From Baylisascaris procyonis (Eukaryota; Nematoda; Chromadorea; Rhabditida; Ascarididae): a DNA stretch of 64,000 nucleotides. The position numbers and the translations under genes were made by a program. Shown here in pieces: positions 11,701-24,500 of this stretch (within the stretch, counting starts at the first letter, position 1; each line of letters begins with the position of its first letter). The notes below the pieces were generated by a model. That model was not told where the DNA came from, did no database searches, and saw only the letters and a list, made by a program, of their open reading frames with translations. The stretch is taken from assembly GCA_037389465.1 (NCBI GenBank), contig JAZARR010000008.1, positions 496,001 through 560,000 of the forward strand. The letters run 5' to 3'.

Positions 11701-14700
11701 AAAGGTGAAGGGAGATTGCTGCGCAGTGCAATCGGAAAGGAAGGGGTATGCTCGTAACATCGTTTTTTTGACTCGTATATGTTGAAATGATTGCTATTAA
11801 CTATGCCAAATGTTCAGGTACCTCTTGAGGGGAGCACTGTATCGGATGTGGTAACAACCTATGACGGTCGGATATTCTTTGCCGCCGAGGAGTGTATTTA
11901 CGAATTGGATTATCAGGCAAGCCACTTGCAGTTCAGTGTATATTTGTTCGTAGTTGGGTAGTGCTACCAAGAGGCGATATTAATAGTGGACGCATCGACA
12001 GTTATAGGCAACTCATAACAATGCACTATCCACTTTTCAACTTTCCTATTTAGAAAACAACCGACCCTTGCTTAGTTATGAGAAGAACACGCCGATCTCT
12101 TTTGAACAAGCTCATCTGTATGTCGCATAAATCCCCTTCCTCACTGCCTCCCCTCTCCCCATTCCCTAATCTTTTTCGGTTATGCGAAATGAGATTCTGA
12201 GAGCGACTGCTGTATATTTATAAGCATATCTGATGTTTTCATCTTCGTTGTTATTAGCTCTAACTGGGACTTCTGGGGTAAGAGTGCAGGCGTTGATAAA
12301 CGAATTTCTTTTAAGGATAAAAGCTGGTTTCAAAGGAAATGCCGGAAAGTGAATCACTCAAAAAGACTCCTCAGCTATTTGCTTCCTTCATTATCACTCA
12401 TCACTGGAAAAGAAGGTCCTTTTTCTTTATTTCTTTGCAAACGTCCTTTTCTTCGAGTGTACCTACTGCTCTTCCTAGACACAATATCGTGCTTTTTCAC
12501 TAGAATCTAAGAATTTTCAGTGTTGCTAATTGAACTAAAATTATTTTAGTTATCAGAATTGCTTATATTTTCACCACTACTCTTTCTCTCTGACAATATA
12601 TTACCCATTTTTCTCTCTTTCATTTTTTGAGGTTACGTTGCACCTAAGATTATTAGCGCTTCTAGGTGCCGTTTTAACAGACAGGTTCATTCGATTACAA
12701 GTGCTTTGTTGGTTCCAGAGAAGATCTCACGTCTTTGCCTCGATGATACGCGCCATATCCTCTATAGTCTATCGGAAAATGGATCCATCCAGGTGTTCGA
12801 TCTGGGTGCTGATGGGAATGCAATGTGCAAGGTGGCATCGTTAAGTTCCGTACACATCCAGGTTAGCTAATGAGCCATTTCTTTCTCTCTGCTATTATGT
12901 TAGTTGTAATGTTTTTTGCTATCATATATGTTCTGAATGAATTATTAGGCAGAATGCATCGTTGATAGAAAGAAGTAGCACATCGTTTTTACTTTTTATT
13001 GCTTTTGACTCATCCAGGAACGAGCAGCGGACGAATGCAGAACGGTGGATCGGGCATTCTTTGGTGATGTTATTGGTATAGATGCTATTCCTTCGTCTCG
13101 CTCACATTATTTACATCTCGTATGTACTTTGCATTTTTCAGCTTTTTGCTTGCCGTTTTTGTGGAACTTTTATTAGCATCGTGGATCACTTCTATGAAAG
13201 TGGTGACGAAATATGTAAGGGGTGTGCTATGTTGAGGGCATAAGGGAGTAATCAATGTGCTTATTATGTGGTTGACTTATTCAGCTGATGTTTTTTTCGG
13301 CGAAATTTACATATTTCCCTATATGCGTTGGTAAAAAAGAAGCTGTCATGGATGAAAATAATAAAGAAAATCAACTCAGCAACCGTTTTAGGCAATCACA
13401 AAACTGTCTCTGTTTTGTTGTTTTTAAACCTTCAGTGTTGTTCACTACATACCTAAAATTCCGCTCACTGGCAATTGGTTATTCCTGCGCTTGGTAAAGT
13501 GTGGATAAGAAACCTAAAGAGCCTTTGGTTCTTATAAAGATGCTTGCACAAGCGACTGGTCATATATATTCAATGAGGTTGTGATTATGAGATGAGTTTT
13601 GTAGATATCAAAGCATCCTGAAAAGTTTTGTGGTCACTCCAATGGGCTTGTTGAGTTGGTTTTCGTCAGTGATTTTTCTCAACATCGAGTGAGATTCGTC
13701 GTTTCGGTGTTTTCAGTGGAGAACTTCAGCAGTGAAATCCTACTTTATGGTTTATTATGAAGGGCTATTCCACCGATTGAGAAATGCTAAGCTTTAATGA
13801 CTTCTAAGCATCGCAAAAAATTCCTTGGCTTTTATTACATGTTCAGATGATTTTTCTTAAAAATTTCTTTGACGTTTATACTTCTGGGATAAGGGCTGAT
13901 AATATTTATTATCGCTGAATGAACCGCAAATTCTCAGAAAAATGGATGGATGTAATTATCCTAATTTGTTTGTTGGGATCTAGAAGTGCAATAACTAAAT
14001 GCTTCAGGTTGCAACAACGAGAAAAGGTGTTCGATTGTATTTCACTTGTTTACCACCAACGCCTCAAAGCGCTTATATGTCGGCGAGTGCCGGCATGCCT
14101 CCCCCATTATTGCCTGATCCGGTAAGTTTTTTGCACTTTTCACTGAACGAAGCGTTTTTGAATATTGTTTCCTTTTATGGTTATATGTTTCTTTTTAAAG
14201 TTTGATTACGGTGTTATGGAACGTTCACAGTTCTTTATAAAAGTGTTTTCGGCATTTTCGTTAATTATTCCAGTTGCCATTTTCTGTGTTGTTGTAGAAG
14301 AAAGCGGTTGCATGATTGCTGTCCGTTCTTTGAAGGCTGTAGTTGCCATGAATTTTGGTTATAAGTTCACTACAATGCTTCCTAGAGCTGCAACACGTGA
14401 GTATTATAAGTGGTGTGGACATATTAGTGTTGTTTGTCTGGATATGGAATTGCTTGAAAAAGATATTATTAAGGTTGATGCTCGTCCAAGTGATTTGCGT
14501 CTTCGTCACGTACGCATTCCACCTGGCTATAACGCTGGTGGTCTAGGCAATCCTTACTTCACCGTTTATGACACTCTTTTCTCCCATGGTTAGCCATGCT
14601 TTTCATTTGACACGCTTATATAGTCTCATTGATTTTTCTTAAGTACAACTGGCTTACCCACAAAAAGCTTATACATGAGACCCTTATACATGACTGAGGA

Positions 14701-17700
14701 TCAGGAGTTGGTGCACGCTTTTTACAATAAATGGACATTGTGTATGTCCGCTCGAAGTTAGTGTTCGTAATCGGCATTCGGATTCGTGATTTCTGGAGGC
14801 TCAGAAAGTGCTTTGCAGGAAAGGGGGGGGGGGGGAGGTAATGCGACTCCGGATCAAGTCTGCTGCTAACACTTTTTGAAAGTATATACTAAACGTTTGC
14901 GCCTTTACCCTCTTCTCTTGTGAACATGCGAAACACTAAAGTATGCCGTGTTCGCAGTCGACAGCTGTCACGTCGAAGATTGTGGTTGTTCGCATGCAAA
15001 TTTGCGCGGGCTTAGAAATGGCGCGAAATGATTTTGGTTGATCAAGTGTCGTTGGAGGGATGCTCTTGTTTATGGGGAGCATGAAAGAACAGAGCGTCAC
15101 TGGGTTGCAGTCATTGGTGCATTAGCCAGCACTGTGATTATTGCTGTTGTTCGACGTAACATAGTTGGTTAGTATATGCCTTCTGCTACTGCAATCATGC
15201 TATTTCAAAAATATTGGTGCTGTATCGCTTCGAGTTCGAATAGGGCAACGGCGATTAATTCGGAGACGTGCTTGTTTAGGGACAATGACTGAGGATAGAG
15301 GGAGGAGGGAAGGCGCTTTTCCTGTTCCAGAGCGAATTTAGCAAGTCGATAAAATATTGTGGGAACTTGTTTGCTTAATGAAACAAAGCCTGATCTTGAA
15401 CTTCATGTTTCGATTTTCTGAGGGATCAAATTCTACCACTCAGAGTTGTGGCCTGGGACAAAAATTTTGCTGAAAAACGAGATTCTGTCCACAGAGAAGT
15501 CTGTAGCAACTTCCTGTTGCGAGGAGAATCTGTGGGTGAAGGTGGAGTTTTGTTCGATGCTACGGAGTTTTGTTCGATGCTACATACTTTTAATCGAAAC
15601 AGTTCGCATGAATAAAGAAATTTAGCTTCAAATTGTAGATGTGAAATTACTTTATATTATGACATGTGTCAATATGTGGTATATGGTCGGAGCGTTAATA
15701 CGGAGCCGTTTTGGGGGGAACGTACAGGGGGAGGAGGATGAAAATTGAGTGAATGGAAACTGTATGGTGTTAATGGAGAGTATCTATAGAAGTATTGATT
15801 ATGGTGGCCGAATGCGGTTTGGAAGGAGCTTCCTCGGTTACATGTTTCTCGTCGTCCAATTTCACCTCCCGGAATACTCTCATGGAAAATTTGGTGAGTT
15901 ATTTGTGTTATGCGTTTTGCTTGAATACACCGGAAGCTAATTTTAAAGATGAAATTGGAAGCATTGCTGCTTTCTTTTCCGATAGTCTTCAGGACGAGCT
16001 GAACGCATTAAATTTAATATCTCTCTTATTGTTTAATGTGTTTTTTATTTGTACCTATCGGCTTCTCCATACAGTATTGCTTCTAGAACACTTTATACAT
16101 TCGAACATCTCTTAATTGGTTGTTGCCACCCATCTAGATGAAATCGGCTTTGATCAATCGATCGCCGATGGAGAGCTGTTGAGTTGTTATGAGATGGGTT
16201 TCGGTATTGGTTTGCTTAAGCTCTCTTCGCTCATTTTCTGGCTTATTTTTGGAGGTGCATATTTTGGTATGTTTAAGTAGCACTTTTTTATATTTCAGTG
16301 CTGAAATCTGATGTAAGTTTAATTTCTGTTTTTATCACTATGTACTAATTTTTATGCAAATTGAGTGTTGCAGTGGAAACTCACATTTGGAACTACCGTT
16401 CTGGCAGTAGAACGCGCATTGTCACCACAAACTTGTTTGGTTGGTTATTTATTGCACTTAATTTATTATATCGGTCTAGTGGCAAGCATTATTCGAACGT
16501 GACGAGTTGTGTTGTATATTGCTGGTTGTGACAGGACCATCAGATTTTTTTCAATAGTATGTCTCCAGCTCTAAATGAAGTTGAAGTGGTAACTCATGCT
16601 AGGATGCTGCCTCTTTGCGTTCTGAATGCAGGTAGTGCTATTGAAAACATGGAGTAATTTTTTTATTAGTGTTTGTTTTGTTATTTATGAATACATAACG
16701 ATGCAAATTTGACACAACTAGAGTAAGATCTTGCTGCTCATTGTTGCTTGAATTTCATCACTGCAACGCTTTATGTCGATACGGGTATGTTGTAGGCATT
16801 TGACATGTGTGGTGGTGAAAAAGCATTTTCTTAACCGTTTACTCGCTGCCTGGTAGTGTAAAAAGTACCACTGGTTTATTAGTGACGCTGAAGGCAAGGT
16901 GTCTTGGCTTTATTTGGTTTTGACTCCCTTTGTAAGGTGTTATGTTGACCTCAGGTGCCAGGTAAAGAGGCGCTTGACGTTCGCCCAGCGTTCATTATTT
17001 CACAGCATAGAGATCCGGCCGAGAGATTCGTCATCCTTACCGAAAAGGTAGTTATTTGCCTGTTTGATTTGTTGTTGTTGTTGTATCTGGTGCATTCGGG
17101 CAATGCTTGCTCTTAACAGCTATCTTTGCTTCTTTGGCTTTGAGGAAAGGGGATTAAATCCGGGAAGATTGAAAGCTTTTAAGCGAATTGAGTAGAAACA
17201 TTCATGGAATATTCGATTCTCTGTGTGATTCGTTAATGGCATTGCGAGGGATAATGGTCGTGCGTATATGGAGAGGGTAGTTCACTAACAGCCCTATCTC
17301 TCACCAAATTTTCCCCAGCTAGAGGGGTTTTTTTCTTGCTGAAACACTCGCGGGGATTTCATTGGTAGAAATTTTATAGTCGATCATCTATGTTTAGAAG
17401 TGTTTTTATTTTTTCTCATGATCCATTTCCATCGTTGAGGTTCCCCTGCCCGTCGGCGTGCAAATCTTGCGACTTTTTGATAGTGAGTTTACATTTTGCT
17501 GAAAGTAACGCATTTTAGGGTGTATCGATAGTGGAGCAGCGTTCACCAGTAGACATATTAAGAGAGATTCTTCATCAATACGGTGCCGATTCACCACAAG
17601 CGAATTATTTCTTTCATTTACATGGAGCCGTCAATTCTTGTGTTATGGCGTTGATTATACTCTGTTGTGAGAGTGCTGCCGATGCGGCTATTAAAGTATT

Positions 17701-18498
17701 TAATTCATTTATTTTCCTCATTTTATTTATATATTGGTAATGATGTTTATTGCGGCACACATTAATCGATGTTAATGCTGATCGGAGTTTCGAAAGATTT
17801 GTTGTCGATGGTGGGATGAGGAAACTGGTTGATAAATGCGCATCGCTATAAATTTGTATTGTTTTAATTTGAATGATACAGGTATGTTATCGTTTCATTT
17901 CTATTACTCTGAAGCATTGTTTATTCTACTATCAGTTGTTTGTCCCTTTCAGATTACTTTCGATAGTTTAGCTGTGGAAGGTGGCGTATGCATGATTTTG
18001 TTGATAAAAAGGATCCGTTAAAAGATCAAATCCCATCCAATGTTTCTTCGTAGCTTCTTTATTTCGTTATGTCTCTCAATGATTGCGTTAATGGGTGGAT
18101 GTTAGCGCTTTTGCCGTAAATATGTTGTTTGTCGTGTGCTACAACTTCAAATCGAGTAAGTGTAAGTAAGAGGATACATTCGGCAACTCCAGTTTTGTAA
18201 GTTTATTGCAGAGTCGAAAAGGGGGGGGGTGTTTTGCAGTTTTATTGAATGCGTCTCGCAACTTTGCATATATTTTGGCATTTTTATATTTGCTCTGAAG
18301 CCATTCATATCTTTGAGAATGAAGAAAGTTATCGTTTGTATAGCATTGCTGATATGCGTCGGGTTTAAATATTTCTTCAGAATTCGAGTGTTCAAGCGTA
18401 ATTCTCGTATATAATCAATTTAATCGATAAATTTTCGTTGCTACAGCGGGATTTTATTTTCCCATCTGATTATATATGGAAGAGGGTAGTGTTATAAT

Positions 18499-18588
<90 letters not shown>

Positions 18589-21500
18589 TAGTTGAACAGT
18601 GTTTACTTGCATAACCGCTAAAAATCTTAAGGATGCTGCATTGCGAGTATTCTTCTCGTTGGGAGCGGACAAGAATGTCGATATGACAGGTACATGTAAC
18701 ACTATACGTTCATCACCTCGGCTGTCGTCTGATTGGCAATCTCGCAATGTATCGCTCGCCGATTGGACATTCCGCTGTGAGTTCATCTACTTAATCTTAA
18801 ATTCCAAATTATTCAGTACATTGGTTTTCAATCTCTTCTTGTTTTTTTTTTTTTTTTGTTTCCACAGCAAAGAAAAATATCTATATGTATCCTAGTTGTT
18901 TTCCTTATGTGCCATTTATATTTGTTGTTGAGCAATTTAGGCAAGTGTATATCTTACAGCACCATTGCAAGCGTCCACTCCTCAGCAACGTTTTATGGCG
19001 GCACATTCCCCACCAAGGACACTTGGTGCTCCACCATATCCCTTTATCGCAGCAGCAGATGAGAGTGCTCTTTCTTCGCCTTCACCATATACGGTTCGTT
19101 AGTCCATTTATCTCACCCTAAAATAAGGAAGGATGCATATCTTTTCTCCCCTTCTTTACCCCTCTTCTTCCTCTTTGGCAAAAGTTTACTGTTTAAAATC
19201 ATTTAACTGAACATTCGTTTGATTGCTTAATACATCAGAACCTTTTCAGGTTGTTCATTTCTTACCACGTGTAAAAATTTGTGTGAAATTCGGCATATAA
19301 GACCGAAGTTTTTACTTCGCAATGGTTCTTGGAAAAGCCATATGGAGGGGGAGGCTATCGCTAGTCATGTTGGAGACGATGGTATGAAAGATTGCAAGCT
19401 AGACATTTGCTTAATAGCAAATGTCTGTTAAAGCAATTCGTTGTCTAATGCTTACGAAACCTTACATATAGGCATTTCCCGGCTTTATTGTTTGGTTATA
19501 TGGGAATGGAGGAAAGGACGGTCCTCCACGAGCCTAATTTATTGGTTAATTTCTTATTCTTGGAACGTTATCCCGTTGAAGCTAAATGTGAGAGCTTTAG
19601 TCGATGGTTAAGCCTTATGTGTTATCTCTTCATCAGTGCAATGCTGGATTTAGGGCTAGGTGCCTCGAAGTCAAGTTGTTGATTGGGGATGGTGAAAATG
19701 TTTGTTTTTATTCAACCATGTAAAAGTATTCGTAATATTTTAGTCCATTGAGCAACATGGCGGAAGTGTCATGTCGGTGAAAAGGCGTTTATTTGAGAAA
19801 TGATGAGTTGGTTTTTAATGCATGGAAAATGCCATAAAATTTTGTGCGACGTCGAAAAGTTATGTTAAAAGGGCTATTAAAACGATTCATCAAATATATT
19901 AAAGCGGTATTGGGTTCGTATGAAGTGGGGTCAGGGTCGCGATTAGGACCGCTTTTTCTACTATATTAGTTATAAGTCAAGGTCATTCTCGTTTGCGGTT
20001 GATACCGGCTTCAATGTAAACAATAATATTGTGCCGTCGATGACGCATAATGTGGAATAAGATGAGTAGCAAGCATATGTTATTTTGCAGGCCCTAACCA
20101 GTTGTAGACACGATGCCCTTTACGTTTACTTCTCTCGTATCGTCTCCAATCTGTGGACTTCTCCACTTTGCTACAAAATGAGCGAAACACAGGTACATTA
20201 TTAATGTACTATTGATGAAAAATGTCGAGATATTTTATCGTTGTCTTCACTGAAGTAGATGTCTTGAAGCGGACCATTTGTCCGTATATATAATCGACAT
20301 CTTTTGAAATGAGATCGATTTGGTTTTTTCTTTCGAATAAGCGGCATTGATCGTTCATTGAGTAAATCTACGAGTTGAGGAAAGATTTTCCTCTTGCTTT
20401 GCATTACCCATATCACGATTTTGAGATATAGGACGGATGTGGAGCAATTGCATCGTGATAAGAACGCTGGTTATGAGCCTGGATTGTGCCCAGTTATTCA
20501 TAGCAAGCGAGGCTCCGGTTTAATCGAAAGTTGTTGGGGCTTAAAAAAGAAAAATAGTTCAATCGTTATCTGCAGAATTGCTCAGTTCGGGTTCATAAAA
20601 GTTAGTGCTTTCGTTTGTGCTGCTTACAGATTACGAGTGTGTTCTCGAATGACGAGTTAGGCTGGTTGACAGCGCAGTTGACACTCTACAAAAAGGCCAT
20701 CGATCATTTCGATCTGATAGGCAGCACGCAGGAAGCATATCAATCGCTGATCACACGCAGGGATTCCACAACTTCAAAATCTACACCAAATGAGCAAGTC
20801 GATGACAAAGGTATTTCTTTATGAATATTTTGTGATGACACTTGGTATCACTAACAGCGTTACCTTCAACTGCATTTGTGAAGTCCTGTACCCTTTAGTA
20901 GCAACGTCCTAATAGCGTTCTCTACAGCAGTGGGCAGTATATGTTTATGAAACTGCGCTCACTAAATATAGGGAACAATGCAGGGGCACAACAAAAATAA
21001 CAACGTAGGATCGTTTGCTTGCGATGCAGGGTAATTTCAGGATTCCATAATCGACGGTGAAATTTTAAAAAATGTTAGCGAGGATTCAAGTAGAGAAGAG
21101 TTGCAGAAAAGGATGCTAAGGGTTGTATCGCATTATTGCAGCTGCATTTTTTTAGTGTTGGCACGTCAGCAAGAACGTCGCTCTTTGCACAACTTCTCGA
21201 TGTTATTATCGCTGACTTGTGAAGTACTCTCGTTGTGGGAAATACTCTCTGCGCATCAGTTTCATGTCGTTACCGCACAGCTATCCCCTCCGATCAGGGA
21301 TCAGCTGTGCTCTGTACATCTTTCAGCAATCGTCGTTGGTGGCCATCACGTAAGCGAGTTACGCTTATTATACTTTTCGGGCATTTAATGCCTCATTCCT
21401 CTTTCTGCTGCATAAAGAATATTGCTGCTGGTTGGGTGGATAGGCAGTGTTCTTGTGAATGTTCTATTTAGGTGCATTGCCTAGAACTTGGGGAGCAGAC

Positions 21501-24500
21501 ATATGGAGTAGTGGAAAGGGGTTTCACGGTTGCTGAACATACTTAAAGGATTTCAGCTTTCACTATTTTCATTATAGCCTGCCTGCATTTATCGGAAGGT
21601 AGAAGGATGGCGCTTATTGATCTTAGGCGGATGCGAAACATCTGAGTATACAACAACATTCGGTAGGATCACCCTATCGCAGTGAGATCGCAGTTACATT
21701 TGATAAGCGTATTTCACCTGGCGGCGACAATGTTGTAGATTTTTAGAAAGAGCATTCCTTTTTAGGGACGAATTTTAAAGAGAGATTGATTGCAGTTGTG
21801 TGCAGATCTGATCACATGTTTGGTACGGCATTATTTCGGTGACAATGCTACAACTGGTGCAGTATGTTCACAATTGCGATCCGTATGTCCCACATTGTTC
21901 TCCGATGAGGATGCGACGGCAACTCGGGTAGCTTTTCTCTTAGCGCTTTTCTCTTATGTCATCTATATTTTGGCAGAGTACCACCGAGATTTGGTTGTCA
22001 TGTAAAAATATAAATATTCCTAATTAAAATGAAGCAATCGTTTCATTCTTTTTTTTATTGTGAACATTAAAGGCCGAACAGGAGATTTTTAATGAGGATT
22101 ATTGAGATGTTTTTGTAGGCGACAGAAATGGTAGAAGAGGCACGCTTAATGGAGCCATCTGCTGCACGCACTGAACTACTCGCAGAGGCTGTTCGCATGC
22201 TGAAGATGGGCGTGCAAAAGCTGTCTCTGTCGGTGATATGTCAGCTTCTTTATGAAGGTTTGTTCTGCTTTTTTCGATTCTGTTTTACTGAACGTTTTTT
22301 TGGAATTGGAGTTACTTTGGAGCTCAAATGGAGTTCTTTATAGGCCTAGACAGTTAGCTGAATAAAATGACCAATTTATAAATGCGTTTGATGAATATTC
22401 GGTACAAGTATTGTTACTCGATTAGCAGTTTTTCTTATGGAGGATGAATAACTCGTAGGTGGAGAGCATTGCATTCCTTCAGTAGTGAAGAATATTTAAT
22501 GAATACAAAGGCTATGTTTTCAGTGGAGTGTATGGAGGGTATCGTTGAACTGGTGTTGGCACGTGCAGAGCGTGATGATCCAAAAATGCTTGCACTCATC
22601 GCATACAAAAGTCGTTCATCTGAAAGCGATCCCCTCGCTCAGGAAGCGCTTGCTAAAAGGTTTGCATCTGTTGGCAATATTTTCGCTCTGTTTCCATTGT
22701 TTTAGCTTTTTTGAAACCTTCACTACTAGTAGTATAAAAAACGATTGCTATAAAGTGCATAGGTTTCTAGAATAGTATGCAGAGAAGAAGAAAATAAAAA
22801 GCATCGCTGTTGCTCTCCAATGCATGATAACAGGTGAGGAATTGTATCTCTGACAGTGTGGTTGATGGAGCTGTTTTGGAAGATTATATTTTTCTAGCCT
22901 GCTGTAGTCAAAGTCATGTAAGCTTCCACTGAGAATCAGCATATGTTTTCGAAGTGAATGAGATGTAGCAACTATGATTAATTAAATCTCGCTAGATGCT
23001 AGTAATTTGTTGCTTACAAAGTGCAGCAGATGAATGAACGGTTTCGTTTGAGGAAAGAGGCATACAAGTGTATAACGGATTCGTTGGACCGTATTGTGAG
23101 TGAAGCTCGTTCGAAGTCGGGTATAGCGCTGCAATCGGCGCTACTTTCGAGAGATTTAATCGTGAGTTCGGTATTACGTTCGAAGGACGAACTTGCGAAT
23201 GTGGCAATCTTCAAATGGCTCCTCGATAATGATCTTAGCAATGTGGTTGTCGAGGTAATTGAGTTCGTAATGCTTCATAGCTGATCGTTGTTTCCTAACG
23301 GGCATCTTGAAATTGTTCCCTTTGGCTGCGGTCGTATAGGTTAGACAGAAATAAATGAGAAGTTGCTTTTGGGTTATATCTCAGTCAATTGCTTGGAAAA
23401 AAATGATGGTTTTAGAAAAGGCTGGAAAAAATAGGGTCGATAGTGTATTGCGTGAAGAAATTAGTAAGTAAAAAATATCATTGGCAGGAGAATGCTGAAA
23501 AATAACGACCAAATGGAAAAAAATAGCGAGTAGGCGATATAATTGTGTTGAAATTCGCTATTTTTGGAATAAGAGCGGACATTTGGCAATGCGCGTGAGA
23601 CTAATGTAGTGTTGGTAGATGAATTGATTAGAAGCATTTGACAATAAAATTATTAGCTATATATAACTAGGCAAGTGGAGTGGAAAGGTGTACAGTTGAG
23701 AGTGTTGAATATAAAATTAGCGTTGGCTCCTTTTCAGAGCAAATCTCCATTCGTCGAATCGTTCCTGCACACACTGGTAGAGGAGGGTGGATCAAGTAGC
23801 TATCTCGATCTTCTGTGGCGATTCCATGAAAGAAATGGCAACTTTGCGAAGGCAGCGAAACTACTCTATTCACTAGCACGACGAGACACGTTTGTTTTGT
23901 TTTTTTTTTTTTTTCTTTTCAATGGTTTTCTTATAAAGGGTTGTTTGCTTGTTTATGTCTTATTGTTTAGTGAGTATTGCAATACATTTCAGAGGAGCAT
24001 TCGATCTTCGACGTCGTGTTGCATATCTTTCTCAAGCGTCGATGTGTGCAAAATCGGCGGGTGCAGAACTAGAAAATGAATCCGGCTCTCAAAGCTTCCT
24101 TGTGGGTGTGCAAGATGAACTTGACGTCGCTGAAATACAGTTGGCCACCAAGTTGGTGATTCAAATTCTTTATTCTTATTGATTGTATGCTTTATTAGTC
24201 AGTTTGTAATGTTATGATTCTTAGCGTGTATCGATCGCATTTACGATGGATGTAAGAAGATATAAGGAATTTGTGATTATGGAATAGAGATTATTTTCTA
24301 TGATCTCGGAAAATTTTATTGCGAATTTTGAAATTCCTTTTCCTCAGAATTGTTGCAAAATTTTCGAGTTATCTGCTTATGTATTTCGAATAATTGGGCG
24401 AAACTCTCTACGAGAACTTTTTTCCACCAACTGACTATTTATGAAGTTTGATTAGACTTATGAGCATCTTGGTGGTTGCTGATATTATGCGCGTATGATT

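Larger units (their letters stand above)
8799..17695 (+). other. Nup155 N-terminal beta-propeller exon block
   Basis: Exons 1 to 17 encode roughly residues 1-580 and match the Nucleoporin_N propeller domain. Best-conserved segments are TIDSDLYIWNYEE (exon 3), KVLVAKPKAGVF (exon 4), GRIFFAAEECIYELDY (exon 6), HILYSLSENGSIQVFDLG (exon 8) and RFVILTEKG (exon 16 into 17). The block carries several intron oddities reported below: a GC donor, a possible 14-base exon and an open intron. Confidence 0.85.
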
